Shown: one piece after another, positions 36,597-46,008 of the stretch
Layout: every line of letters begins with the position of its first letter
Numbering within the stretch: position 1 is the first letter of the stretch
From: an uncultured Roseburia sp.
Lineage (GTDB): Bacteria > Bacillota > Clostridia > Lachnospirales > Lachnospiraceae
Assembly (NCBI GenBank): GCA_934309475.1
Contig: CAKRDK010000010.1
Span: 1-64,000 of the forward strand
Reading direction: 5' to 3'
DNA: 64,000 nucleotides
Notes under the pieces: model-generated
Databases searched by the model: none
Told to the model about the DNA's origin: nothing
What the model saw: the letters and a program-made list of their open reading frames with translations, nothing else
Made by a program: the position numbers and the translations under genes

Positions 36597-37769
36597 TTAA
36601 TTATCTTCCCGAATTACTCCATCCTCAAACAGCAGACGATACAGGGTTGGATTCACATGAAATTCCTCCATCGCAGCGTGCACCTCTGCTAAGTACCTTT
36701 TTTTCACAGGAACCGGAACAACCGGCTTTCTCATTGCCCGGATTAAAAGATTTTTCGGGGTCTGTTCAAAATCAATGAATTCAAGAATCTGCGTCTTATA
36801 GCCACAATATTCTAAAAGATTTCCGCGGATTGCATCCGTCGTAAGTGCGGCCATTCTCTCTTTGATAATGCCGTATCTTGTAAAAAGGGACAAATCGTCT
36901 GTCTTCATCTGCTGGTTCAGTTCATGCTGACAACACGGAACCGAAAAAATCATTTTTGCCTTCCACCGGATAGCATTGTATAAAGCAAAATCCGTTGCCG
37001 TATCACACGCATGCAGAGTCACCACCATATCAACATCAAATGGTGCCTGATACCCATTGATATCACCTAATTCAAAATGCAGATTTTTATAACCATACTT
37101 TTGTGCGGCCAAATTACATTTTTCAATGACATCTTTTTTCAAATCAAGTCCGATGATATGTGTTTTTATCTGCTTTATTTCCGTAAAATAGTAATACAAA
37201 ATAAATGTGAGATATGATTTTCCACAACCGAAATCAATAATGTGAATCTCATCTTTTCCATACTCTTTCACACCATCCTCTACAATTTCAAGAAAACGGT
37301 TAATCTGGCGAAACTTATCATACATGGTACGGACAATTTTGCCCTCTTTCGTATAAATTCCCATGTCGACAAGTGGTGGGATTACCTTTCCTTCCTCTAA
37401 AATATAATTTTTCTTACGATTATGGGTGGCATCCCCTTCCTTCGCCGTCTTCTGCTGATTTCCAGTCTTCCCCTTAAACGTAACCTTTCCTTTTTTTGAA
37501 AGCAGCAGCATATATTCTTTCTGCGCATCCCATGCGTTCAACTGTGAAAAAGCGCCCGAAAGCTGCTCCACCAGGAAATCGGCGAGTTCTTCTTTTTGCA
37601 AATTCACGTGAAAAACCTGTTTCTGCGTATAGCGCGCCGCCTGAAAATAATCTTTTTTCCGTTCAATTACAATTTTTTTATATTCCTGTGCCTTTTCCTT
37701 TGGTTTGCTCAAAATAATTTTCTGCAAATCGTCTGGCAAAAGTGCAATTTTTTCTTCTAATTCTCCCAT
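36597..37769 (-). CDS. SAM-dependent methyltransferase (Methyltransf_32-like)
   Basis: A 390-residue protein. The N-terminal half (1-170) is basic and helical. The C-terminal class I methyltransferase fold contains IHIIDFGCGKSYLTFILYYY (motif I), HIIGLDLKK, and the distinctive VVTLHACDTATDFAL and SVPCCQHELNQQ. These last motifs fit the PF13679-type group that includes RNA methyltransferase candidates. AGGAAAGGAA precedes ATG 37769. It starts 14 bases after fliB. The substrate is unknown. Confidence 0.8.
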   Translation of the reverse strand: MGELEEKIALLPDDLQKIILSKPKEKAQEYKKIVIERKKDYFQAARYTQKQVFHVNLQKEELADFLVEQLSGAFSQLNAWDAQKEYMLLLSKKGKVTFKGKTGNQQKTAKEGDATHNRKKNYILEEGKVIPPLVDMGIYTKEGKIVRTMYDKFRQINRFLEIVEDGVKEYGKDEIHIIDFGCGKSYLTFILYYYFTEIKQIKTHIIGLDLKKDVIEKCNLAAQKYGYKNLHFELGDINGYQAPFDVDMVVTLHACDTATDFALYNAIRWKAKMIFSVPCCQHELNQQMKTDDLSLFTRYGIIKERMAALTTDAIRGNLLEYCGYKTQILEFIDFEQTPKNLLIRAMRKPVVPVPVKKRYLAEVHAAMEEFHVNPTLYRLLFEDGVIREDN

Positions 37770-37783
37770 GCCACGTTCCTTTC

Positions 37784-38875
37784 CTAACCTGTTATCAGCG
37801 CAAAATAGCCCCACTCCCATATCAGAGTCTCAAAGCTGTTTTCTAAATATTCCCGGATATCATCGCTGTCATATCCCGTCATTCGGGCGATGTATACAAT
37901 CACATTCCGGATGTTTTCCGGCGCAAGCGCGCTCTTTTTATCCTCTAAATATTGTAAAAAAATAACCTGCCGCACCACTGCATACTCCATGCCAATCCAC
38001 TGAAATGCGACAACCATATCTTCCAAATCAGAATCCGGCAGCAAAAAGTCCGCAAAAATTTCAGCCATCAGATAGTTTCGCATCCACGCTTCCCATTTTA
38101 CAAAATCCTGCTCAAACTCTGCGATTTTTTCAGCGGAAGCATCCTCCGTAAGATACTGCTCTGCAAGCCCCGCTGTCTGCTCCAGAAAATTCTTATAAAT
38201 TCCCTCTCTCCGGTAATTTTCCGATATATCCAGAAAAAGTTCGCAGCTCTCTGCGTAGGTCTCCTGAGGATTTCGCTCCATTTGCGCAATCGCCTCCGCA
38301 AGTTCCGCAATCGCTTGCGCTCCATATGGCTCAAGATTTATTTTTTCTCCCTGTTCATAGGCATCCAACAATATGTAAAAACAAATCTTCATCGCATGCT
38401 CTATCCGGTAGGATGCATTTGTAAGCACTGAAAAAATAAGGTTGCGCAGTTCAAACAGGCTCCCCTGGCCTTTTAATCCTTCAAGGGATTCCGTAAACTT
38501 AAAATCTTTCTGCTCCCGCAGAATGTCAACGACTTCCGGGCAGCATGCCACCAGTGAATACTCCACCCTGTCACCAAAATCATGAATCTGTCTTGGAAAA
38601 AGTGTGCATGTTTCAGATAGTGCCTCTTCTCCGTATTGGATAACAAGTTTACATAACTTATCCTCATTTAAAAAAGGACATTTCATCTCGTCCGTCAGCC
38701 CAATAACGGTCTCTCCGTCTTTCTGTGTCAATTTTTCTCTTAAATTTGCCTGCCAGCGCTTCTCTGTCGCCTCATCCACTGCAATCTTCCACTCCTGACA
38801 GCAGGTGATGGGACAGTCACCTGCAATGCATCGGAATCCGTCATAATAAACCGGTTTTATCTCTGTCTTTTTCAT
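37784..38875 (-). CDS. fliB: FliB-type flagellin lysine N-methylase
   Basis: A 363-residue protein with the cysteine-rich N-terminal signature CIAGDCPITCCQEWKI (residues about 17-32) and later CPFLNEDKLCKLVIQYGEEALSETC, the pattern of the FliB family. FliB methylates lysines on flagellin in enterobacteria. No flagellar gene lies in this window, so the substrate here may be flagellin made elsewhere or another protein. The start at MKKTEIKP follows a GA-rich weak ribosome site. Confidence 0.8.
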   Translation of the reverse strand: MKKTEIKPVYYDGFRCIAGDCPITCCQEWKIAVDEATEKRWQANLREKLTQKDGETVIGLTDEMKCPFLNEDKLCKLVIQYGEEALSETCTLFPRQIHDFGDRVEYSLVACCPEVVDILREQKDFKFTESLEGLKGQGSLFELRNLIFSVLTNASYRIEHAMKICFYILLDAYEQGEKINLEPYGAQAIAELAEAIAQMERNPQETYAESCELFLDISENYRREGIYKNFLEQTAGLAEQYLTEDASAEKIAEFEQDFVKWEAWMRNYLMAEIFADFLLPDSDLEDMVVAFQWIGMEYAVVRQVIFLQYLEDKKSALAPENIRNVIVYIARMTGYDSDDIREYLENSFETLIWEWGYFALITG

Positions 38876-38967
38876 CTTTTCTCTTTCTTTCACCGCGCGT
38901 TATCCGCACTTTTCTTCTGTCTTTTCATCTTACAAAATCTATTCACAAAAAGCAACCGAATAATTTT

Positions 38968-38981
38968 CGAACAAATATTCG
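38968..38981. promoter_or_regulatory. LexA (SOS) box 1
   Basis: CGAACAAATATTCG matches the Gram-positive LexA operator CGAACnnnnGTTCG at all but one position. It lies directly upstream of the -35 box of the radical-SAM gene and between it and the divergent fliB. Confidence 0.75.
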
Positions 38982-38990
38982 ATTTTTCTC

Positions 38991-39019
38991 TTGCATTTTT
39001 GTTATAACCATGTTATGAT
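38991..39019 (+). promoter_or_regulatory. SOS promoter of the DNA-repair pair
   Basis: TTGCAT (38991-38996), a 17-base spacer, TATGAT (39014-39019). LexA boxes flank it on both sides. The leader from the predicted start (about 39026) to the chosen ATG is about 240 bases; I see no other structured element in it. Confidence 0.82.
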
Positions 39020-39025
39020 AATTCT

Positions 39026-39039
39026 CGAACAGATGTTCT
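39026..39039. promoter_or_regulatory. LexA (SOS) box 2
   Basis: CGAACAGATGTTCT, one base off the CGAACnnnnGTTCG palindrome, lying over the predicted transcription start. Two further CGAAC half-sites sit at 39056-39068. Confidence 0.82.
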
Positions 39040-39267
39040 TGCTGTTTTTACTCTACGAACACACGAACAGCAATCATTTCTCGCATCCGGGCGGGGGCTT
39101 TTATGGATTTTGCCATTTTTCTATCACATCCATGCACCCCGCCGGTGATGAATATAATGTCCTCTTGGACTTTTTATAAAATAATGTTGTGGCAGACAGC
39201 CCTGCATTCCAGCTTCCGGTTCCAAATGGGAAGCTATCGAATACGACAAAGAAAGGTATGGTCCCCC

Positions 39268-40608
39268 ATGAATATCCAGCAGAACATGTCTCTCATGGAA
39301 AAACTTCATATTCTCTCCGATGCTGCAAAGTACGATGTTGCCTGCACGTCAAGCGGTGTTGACCGTAAGGGCAACGGACAGGGCATGGGGAATTCCCTTG
39401 CCTGCGGTATCTGCCATACCTTTTCGGCAGACGGACGCTGTGTCTCCCTGCTTAAGATTCTTTTTACCAATGAATGTATCTTTAATTGCAGCTATTGCCA
39501 GAACAACTGCAACTCCGATGTTCCACGCGCTTCCTTTACTCCGGAAGAAGTGTGTGAACTGACTATGGAGTTTTACAGACGTAATTATATTGAGGGACTG
39601 TTTTTAAGTTCCGGTATCATGGTAAGCCCGAACTACACTATGGATTTGATTTACCAGACCCTTTACCGGCTTCGTCATGTCTATCACTTTAATGGTTATA
39701 TTCATGTAAAAGCGATTCCGGGGGCTGACCCTGCATTGATTGAGCGCGCCGGTTTTTTAGCAGACCGTATGAGCATCAACTTAGAGCTTCCTACTTCCGA
39801 TAGTCTGAAAAAGCTTGCTCCCTGCAAATCGCGCAACACCATTTTAAAACCAATGCGCATGATTCAAAACGGTATCGCGGAGAATAAGAATGAAGTTGCG
39901 CTCTATCGACACTCTCCGCATTTTGTTCCCGCCGGTCAGAGTACACAGATGATAATCGGAGCTACTCCGGAACATGATTATCATATTATGAGCGTTGCAG
40001 AAAGCCTGTATCAGAATTTTGATTTAAAGCGTGTTTTCTATTCTGCATTCGTAAATGTGAATCATAATTCGAATCTCCCGGTTCTTCCCGGCGGCCCGCC
40101 TCTGTTGCGCGAACATCGTCTCTATCAGGCAGACTGGCTGTTGCGCTATTATGATTTTACAGTGTCGGAATTATTGTCGGAAGAGCGGCCGGATTTTAAT
40201 ATCTACCTCGATCCGAAATGTGACTGGGCGCTGCGCCATTTAGAATATTTCCCTGTAGAGATTAATACCGCAGATTATAAGACATTACTCCGTGTTCCGG
40301 GCATCGGGTACAAATCTGCTTCACGAATTGTAAAAGCTAGGCGCATGAACCGCCTCGACTTTGCAGATTTAAAAAAAATCGGTGTTGTCCTGAAACGCGC
40401 ACTTTATTTTATTACCTGCTCCGGTCACATGATGTATAAGACCAAATTAGAAGAAGACTATATCTGCCGGAATCTGATTGGCGATAAGACTATGATTCCC
40501 AAAGACATCCGCAACGCCGGATACCAGCAGCTTAGTCTGTTTGATACAACCATGGAGGATTCCCTATGCACATCTTCGTCTGCGAAGACAGCCTTAACGG
40601 CATTTTAA
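39268..40608 (+). CDS. Putative DNA modification/repair radical SAM protein
   Basis: A 446-residue radical SAM enzyme of the TIGR03916 type. The cluster motif reads CIFNCSYCQNNC (CxxxCxxC, about residues 71-82), preceded by LACGICHTFSADGRCVSLLK. A C-terminal helix-hairpin-helix, LLRVPGIGYKSASRIVKARR (about 344-363), suggests DNA binding. It overlaps the next gene (TIGR03915) by 43 bases, the standard pairing. LexA boxes at its promoter support a DNA-damage role. The start is uncertain: 39268 (MNIQQN) or MSLMEK 18 bases later. The exact reaction is unknown. Confidence 0.88.
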   Translation: MNIQQNMSLMEKLHILSDAAKYDVACTSSGVDRKGNGQGMGNSLACGICHTFSADGRCVSLLKILFTNECIFNCSYCQNNCNSDVPRASFTPEEVCELTMEFYRRNYIEGLFLSSGIMVSPNYTMDLIYQTLYRLRHVYHFNGYIHVKAIPGADPALIERAGFLADRMSINLELPTSDSLKKLAPCKSRNTILKPMRMIQNGIAENKNEVALYRHSPHFVPAGQSTQMIIGATPEHDYHIMSVAESLYQNFDLKRVFYSAFVNVNHNSNLPVLPGGPPLLREHRLYQADWLLRYYDFTVSELLSEERPDFNIYLDPKCDWALRHLEYFPVEINTADYKTLLRVPGIGYKSASRIVKARRMNRLDFADLKKIGVVLKRALYFITCSGHMMYKTKLEEDYICRNLIGDKTMIPKDIRNAGYQQLSLFDTTMEDSLCTSSSAKTALTAF

Positions 40609-41411
40609 CCGGCATCTATGACGCCTGGAATTACAAAGTTGCACACCGCACATCTCTTCGTGAAGATGAGATTGAACTTTCCTGCAAAGAGCCTGAGAAT
40701 TACTCTCTCTTTGACGAATACGAATCTGTGCCGCCTTCTGTCACAAAAGCAGGAAAAGTCCGCACAACCCTGACTTCCCGCTTCGGCATTGAATTCTACA
40801 TGGTACTTGCCAATGCCATTCTTGCCACAGAATTACACGAGAAGCGAGGTGCCTTGGACAAAGCAAATGCTGTCTATAAGACAGTCGTCTTTGCCTTTGC
40901 GAAGCCTTCCGCAACCGCCACTCCCTATGGCGCAAGGGTGCTTCATTACCTCGGCACTCCCTGTGTTGCCAGAGTGTTTGAGTTATCCCGCTCCATTCAA
41001 AACGAAGCACACCACCTGTTAGGTTTCCTGCGGTTTCAGGAGCTTGAAAACGGTGTATTGCTCAGTACCATACACCCTAAAAATGATTGTATTACCATTC
41101 TGGCAAATCATTTTACAGACAGACTGCCACAGGAAAATTTCATGATATATGATGAGAATCGAAAGACTGCTACCCTTCATGTAGCTGGAAAAGATTTCAT
41201 ACTTGTCGATGCATCGGAACTTGACGAGGAGTTACTGCACCGCTTTTCTGAAAAAGAAGAGGCTTACCAGAAACTCTGGAAAGCCTTCTTTGAAAGTATT
41301 GCCATTGAAGCCCGCGCCAACCCGGAGCTGCAGGCGCAAAATATCCCAAAACGTTTTTGGAAAGACACCGTTGAACTTGCGGATTCTGCTGCTTCCGACA
41401 AAAAGTTATGA
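40566..41411 (+). CDS. TIGR03915 putative DNA repair protein
   Basis: A 281-residue protein of the TIGR03915 family, predicted to have a uracil-DNA-glycosylase-like fold. It shows the N-terminal CEDSLNGILTGIYDAW, a middle VLHYLGTPCVARVFELSR, FLRFQELENGVLLSTIHPKND and the terminal IPKRFWKDTVEL. GGAGG precedes the ATG. It always accompanies the radical SAM partner, with which it overlaps here, and shares its SOS promoter. Biochemical function has not been shown to my knowledge. Confidence 0.88.
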   Translation: MHIFVCEDSLNGILTGIYDAWNYKVAHRTSLREDEIELSCKEPENYSLFDEYESVPPSVTKAGKVRTTLTSRFGIEFYMVLANAILATELHEKRGALDKANAVYKTVVFAFAKPSATATPYGARVLHYLGTPCVARVFELSRSIQNEAHHLLGFLRFQELENGVLLSTIHPKNDCITILANHFTDRLPQENFMIYDENRKTATLHVAGKDFILVDASELDEELLHRFSEKEEAYQKLWKAFFESIAIEARANPELQAQNIPKRFWKDTVELADSAASDKKL

Positions 41412-41422
41412 TGTTGTTGCCA

Positions 41423-42199
41423 CTATTTCACTTTTGGAAATAATATCCTTGCATTCTGCTCGGTCACACGCTCTACTTCTTCTGCCGTAATTCCTTTTAA
41501 TTCTGCAATCTTTGCAATCACATATGGAATGTAAGAGGAATCGTTACGTTCCCCGCGGTGTGGTTCCGGAGCCATATAGGGACAATCCGTTTCCAGCAGG
41601 ATTCGCTCAAGCGGAATATTTTCGACTGTCTCCTTCAATTTCTTCGCATTCTTGAATGTGACAACGCCGCCGACCCCTATATAGTACCCCATTTTTATGA
41701 ACTCCTGTGCCATCTCCTTCGAATAGGAATAGCAGTGAATCACCCCCGGTATCTCTTCCGCATGAATCCGTTTCATCAGGTTCATGGTATCCTCCGCAGC
41801 ATCTCTGGAATGAATGATGACCGGAAGATTGGTTTCTCCAGCAAGTTCCATCTGGCGTTCAAACCAGTAACGCTGTTTTTCCTGCACAGACTTTTCCTTA
41901 TCCCAATAGTAATCCAGCCCGATTTCTCCGACCGCCACCGTTTTTCCGAAAGATGTCTGCTCTCTCAGCCACGCAAATGTTTCCTCATTCAATCCCGCTA
42001 TATCGCTTGGATGTACTCCAACTGCCGCATAAACATAGTCGTATTTTTCTGCAAGCTCTAGTGTTGTCCTGGTAGACTCAATCGATGCTCCTACATTAAT
42101 AATCCTGCCAATTCCTTTTTCCGGCATGGAACGAATCAAAGCATCCTGATCCTCCACAAATCTGTCATCATCGTAGTGTGCATGTGTTTCAAATATCAT
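41423..42199 (-). CDS. TatD family metal-dependent hydrolase
   Basis: A 258-residue TIM-barrel hydrolase. Metal ligands are visible in FETHAHYDDDRF (HxH), GEIGLDYYW (Glu), PVIIHSRDA (His), GVIHCYS (His) and LLETDCPYMAPEPHRG (Asp). TatD proteins act as 3'-5' DNA exonucleases. GGAG lies 6 bases before ATG 42199. The stop is 11 bases from the convergent TIGR03915 stop; the upstream neighbour is an ABC exporter, 38 bases away. Confidence 0.93.
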   Translation of the reverse strand: MIFETHAHYDDDRFVEDQDALIRSMPEKGIGRIINVGASIESTRTTLELAEKYDYVYAAVGVHPSDIAGLNEETFAWLREQTSFGKTVAVGEIGLDYYWDKEKSVQEKQRYWFERQMELAGETNLPVIIHSRDAAEDTMNLMKRIHAEEIPGVIHCYSYSKEMAQEFIKMGYYIGVGGVVTFKNAKKLKETVENIPLERILLETDCPYMAPEPHRGERNDSSYIPYVIAKIAELKGITAEEVERVTEQNARILFPKVK

Positions 42200-42237
42200 T
42201 GTAATCTCCATTCCTAGCGACTGTCACATAATCTGTT

Positions 42238-44052
42238 CTATGCATAGTATTGCGCTTGTGTTTCATACAGATTTGCATAGATTCCATTTTTCGCCATAAG
42301 CTGTTCATGTGTTCCATACTCCGCTATTTTTCCATGCTCTAATACTACGATATCATCGCAAAACTTGCAACTGCTCATTCGATGTGAAATGTAAATTGCA
42401 GTCTTATTTGCAATCATCTGGTTAAAGTTTTCATAGATTTCCGCCTCGGCAATCGGGTCAAGCGCCGCCGTTGGTTCGTCTAAAATTACAAACGGACCAT
42501 CTTTATAAAGTGCTCTTGCAATAGCAAAACGCTGTGCTTCTCCTCCCGATATATCAATTCCCTCTCCGTTATCATGATACAGTCTGCTGTGAATGCCATC
42601 TTCCATGTTTTTCACACGCTCCTTCAGGCCTACCTCATCAAGAACCTCCCAGATTCGCTCCTCATCGACCTCCGTTCCCGATGCAATATTTTCATCAAGA
42701 GGCATGGAAAAAAGTTCAAAATCCTGAAAGACAACCGAAAAAGCTTTTACATATTCTTTGTAGTTGTATTTTCGTATATCAATTCCATTTAACGTGATGA
42801 AACCTTCTGTTGGCTCGTAAAGTCTGCAAAGTAATTTTATAATCGTTGTTTTTCCGGCTCCATTGCGTCCAACAATTGCCATCTTTTTGCCAATCTCGAA
42901 TTTCAGATTCACATGATCGAGTACTTTTATCTCTGTATCCGGATAAGAAAAGCCGACATCATGAAATTCAAATTCATACTGCGCATCATCACGCTTCTCG
43001 ATGGGAAGTGTTCCATCGTATGCCATAGACGGGCGCTGTAAGAACTCGTCAAACGTCGACAAATATCCATTCATCTTCTGAAAGCTCCAGATACGTCGTA
43101 CCAATTCCGTAACCTGCACTGCTGCCTGGTTAATCGCACCTGTGTAAAGTAAAATGTCACCCACGCCAATCACACCGTAAACTGCTTTTATTCCGACATA
43201 GATGTATGCCAGTCCGGCGGCAGCCTGCCCTACAAAGGCTCTTTTTGCACTTTCTTTCCCACCTGCTGTGCCCGTCTTTAGATAGACACTTGTCAGATTC
43301 CTGTAATCGTGCTTCAGTTTCCACTGTATCAGGTTTCCCATTTGAAAAATACGAATATCCTTTCCATTTTTCAAATTAGTAGACCATTCTCCAAAATATC
43401 CCATAACCGAATTTGCCCGGTCATTATCCGCCATCATTTTGGCATACAGTTCACTTTCCTTTTTTCCAAAGCCCCCCTGCAATACCAAAAAACCGATATA
43501 TGACACCAGAAAGAGGAGTGTCATCCAATAGGATGTGACAAAATGCGTACCATTCTCCTCCACCTTTAGCACCAATCCAACTACATATGCAAGTGCCCAG
43601 ACAATTCCCACTACATTCTGGCACATATTATAGATAATTTCTGCCTGATCTGCGATTCCGCCATTTCCAATACTTGATATTTTCGTTCTATGAATTGCAT
43701 CTAACGTTTCCTGCTTCTCAAATTCTTCATACTCAAGCTCAAATGCCTTTGCAGCCATCCGCTCCGTCACCTTATCTTCGCTCGACTGATACACAACCTT
43801 CATATGTTCCCTACAGGCACGCTCAACCATTCCAACCACAAGCTGCAATCCCGCCATCCAGAGTACGCTCTGGATACAACTGTCAAATTCCCGCGCGATT
43901 ACCTGATTTAAAATCCGCGCTGAGAAAAACAGACCAATAAACGGAAGGGAACCACCGGAAACGGCACCTAATATGATATAAAAAGGAATACTGCCATCAC
44001 TTTTACAAATCATTTTCATAAAAGAAATGACTTCACGCATAAACTTCTTCAT
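42238..44052 (-). CDS. ABC exporter half-transporter B
   Basis: A 604-residue fused permease-ATPase with about six membrane helices (20-320) and a nucleotide-binding domain: Walker A GRNGAGKTT, signature ISGGEAQRFAIARAL, Walker B FVILDEPTAALD, H-loop YISHR. The start at 44052 follows AGGAGG; it overlaps the upstream exporter gene by 20 bases. The two half-transporters are likely a heterodimer. Both nucleotide sites look complete. Nearby LytTR/GHKL regulators suggest peptide or lipid-related export, but the substrate is unknown. Confidence 0.9.
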   Translation of the reverse strand: MKKFMREVISFMKMICKSDGSIPFYIILGAVSGGSLPFIGLFFSARILNQVIAREFDSCIQSVLWMAGLQLVVGMVERACREHMKVVYQSSEDKVTERMAAKAFELEYEEFEKQETLDAIHRTKISSIGNGGIADQAEIIYNMCQNVVGIVWALAYVVGLVLKVEENGTHFVTSYWMTLLFLVSYIGFLVLQGGFGKKESELYAKMMADNDRANSVMGYFGEWSTNLKNGKDIRIFQMGNLIQWKLKHDYRNLTSVYLKTGTAGGKESAKRAFVGQAAAGLAYIYVGIKAVYGVIGVGDILLYTGAINQAAVQVTELVRRIWSFQKMNGYLSTFDEFLQRPSMAYDGTLPIEKRDDAQYEFEFHDVGFSYPDTEIKVLDHVNLKFEIGKKMAIVGRNGAGKTTIIKLLCRLYEPTEGFITLNGIDIRKYNYKEYVKAFSVVFQDFELFSMPLDENIASGTEVDEERIWEVLDEVGLKERVKNMEDGIHSRLYHDNGEGIDISGGEAQRFAIARALYKDGPFVILDEPTAALDPIAEAEIYENFNQMIANKTAIYISHRMSSCKFCDDIVVLEHGKIAEYGTHEQLMAKNGIYANLYETQAQYYA

Positions 44053-45856
44053 TCTTCTCATCCTCCTTATAGTACTGACTCTGCACACCGAACATGTACG
44101 CATATTTTCCGTCAAGTTTCATTAATTCCTCATGCGTTCCCTGTTCCGCAATGGTTCCGTTTTCCAGAAAAAGTATCTTATCGCAAAATCTTGTAGATGC
44201 AAGCCGGTGCGAAATAAACAGCACCGTCTTTCCCTCCATAAGCCGTTTATAACTTTCATACATTTCGTTCTCTGCAATGGCGTCGAGTGCCGCCGTCGGT
44301 TCATCCAGCAGCAGAAGTTTACAATCTTTATACAATGCCCTTGCCAGCAACAGTTTCTGCATCTCACCTCCGGAGAGCAAAATACCGTCCTCCTCAATAT
44401 CCTTGTTCAGACAGGTACGCTCTTTTTTCGGCAGGGACATGATTTTGTCATACAATCCCGCTTTCTTTAACACCTCGTGGCATTTTTCTACATCCCATTC
44501 CTGTTCCGGCGCACAGGCTATATTTTCAATGATTGAATAGGATAACACGACGGTTTCCTGGAATACCACTGCAAGATAGCGATAATAATCGTCAATGTCT
44601 AACTCTGCCAGATTTTTTCCGTTAATTAAAATTTTTCCTTCGGTCGGTTTATAAAATCCACACATCAGGTTTACAATCGTGGACTTTCCAGCACCATTGA
44701 TTCCGACGAGCGCCAGTTTCTCGCCACGTTTCATGGTAAAGCTGATGTCATTCAGCACTTTTTTCTCCGAGCCGGCATACGCAAAGCTCACATGTGAAAA
44801 TGTCACCTCAAGCGCTTCTTCCTGCTCCTCTAGCTTCTCTCCCTCGCCGTGATGCAATTCCCCCTGATATTCCATCATTTCACGGAAGTTTCGCACCGTC
44901 TCATGAAAACGCATATTGTCATTTAACAGGTCGGTCAGTCTGGTAAAATAACTCGAAAAACTAGCCACAATTCCGATATATAAGATAAAAGACGCCGCAC
45001 TCATACCATTCCTTAACATGTAAATAAGATAACCGTAGCAGATGACATCCCGCAGCATCTGAAGCACAAGACCGAATAAATCGCTTGCAAAGAAACGAAA
45101 CCCTGTCTTCTTTAAAATGCTCTTGTATTTCTTATTTGCCTGACTGTATTTTGAGCTGAGCCAGTCCTGAAGCTGGTAAAGCCGCACATCCTTTCCACAC
45201 TTTGCTTCATAGGCTTTTTTATCCAGATACTTTCTTGTTATGTCTATTCTGACTAACTCTTCCCTTTTTCTTTTCTCATAACGGACTGCAAACTGCGCCC
45301 CGCACACCTGCAAACATGACACTGCAATCAGCAGGACAAAGAGCCACGGGCTTATACTTGTCGTCATTCCTGCGTACAGAACCAAACTAATCAGTGCCGT
45401 TGCCATAATGGTATGATTGTGGAGAATCCCTTCCATTCCTAAATGATTTCCCCAAAATGCCTGATTTGCCTTTTGGTAAAGCTCCTGCATCTCTTTTGAT
45501 GCTATCTCTCCGTAATTCAGAAAATTATATTTTCCCGTCAGTTCTCCCTGGCACTGAATAATTCGATAGTCTATATACTGCATCTCGTTGCGTTCCTGCA
45601 GAAAACTGCCGGCCGCCGTGATACCGCCCAGAATGCAAAACAACAGTATTGTATTTAAAACTAAAGTACCTGTGTCGACACCTCTTTCCAACATTCCAAC
45701 TACAAGCGATGGTGCCAGGATTGCTCCAAAGGATGCTGCCACAGCCGCACAGACTTCCGCTATATCGTACAACACTATTTTTTTATCAAATGCCCAAAGC
45801 TTTTTATAGATATATACATCGTTTTGGAGCATTGTGTACCTTCTCTTTTTTTCCAT
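44033..45856 (-). CDS. ABC exporter half-transporter A
   Basis: A 607-residue fused permease-ATPase. About six helices lie between residues 20 and 310. The nucleotide-binding domain has Walker A GINGAGKST, signature LSGGEMQKLLLARAL, Walker B LLLLDEPTAALD and H-loop FISHR. AAGGAAA precedes ATG 45856. A terminator separates it from the GHKL kinase gene upstream, so it has its own promoter, which may be the target of the LytTR regulator. Confidence 0.9.
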   Translation of the reverse strand: MEKKRRYTMLQNDVYIYKKLWAFDKKIVLYDIAEVCAAVAASFGAILAPSLVVGMLERGVDTGTLVLNTILLFCILGGITAAGSFLQERNEMQYIDYRIIQCQGELTGKYNFLNYGEIASKEMQELYQKANQAFWGNHLGMEGILHNHTIMATALISLVLYAGMTTSISPWLFVLLIAVSCLQVCGAQFAVRYEKRKREELVRIDITRKYLDKKAYEAKCGKDVRLYQLQDWLSSKYSQANKKYKSILKKTGFRFFASDLFGLVLQMLRDVICYGYLIYMLRNGMSAASFILYIGIVASFSSYFTRLTDLLNDNMRFHETVRNFREMMEYQGELHHGEGEKLEEQEEALEVTFSHVSFAYAGSEKKVLNDISFTMKRGEKLALVGINGAGKSTIVNLMCGFYKPTEGKILINGKNLAELDIDDYYRYLAVVFQETVVLSYSIIENIACAPEQEWDVEKCHEVLKKAGLYDKIMSLPKKERTCLNKDIEEDGILLSGGEMQKLLLARALYKDCKLLLLDEPTAALDAIAENEMYESYKRLMEGKTVLFISHRLASTRFCDKILFLENGTIAEQGTHEELMKLDGKYAYMFGVQSQYYKEDEKNEEVYA

Positions 45857-45941
45857 GTTCTCACTTTCCTTCTTTTTGAACTTTTCTTTGCGCAATATGA
45901 TGTGAATCACTAAACATACTTTAACAGATTTTGGGCAAATG

Positions 45942-45978
45942 AAAATAGAAAAGGCACGAGTGGTCATTTCTCGTGCCT
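45942..45978 (-). terminator. Terminator after the GHKL kinase gene
   Basis: AGGCACGAG (45952-45960) and CTCGTGCCT (45970-45978) form a perfect 9-pair stem followed on the minus strand by TTTTCTATTTTC. Confidence 0.85.
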
Positions 45979-46008
45979 GAATGGTCATTTTTCTCACGTC
46001 AAATGAAT

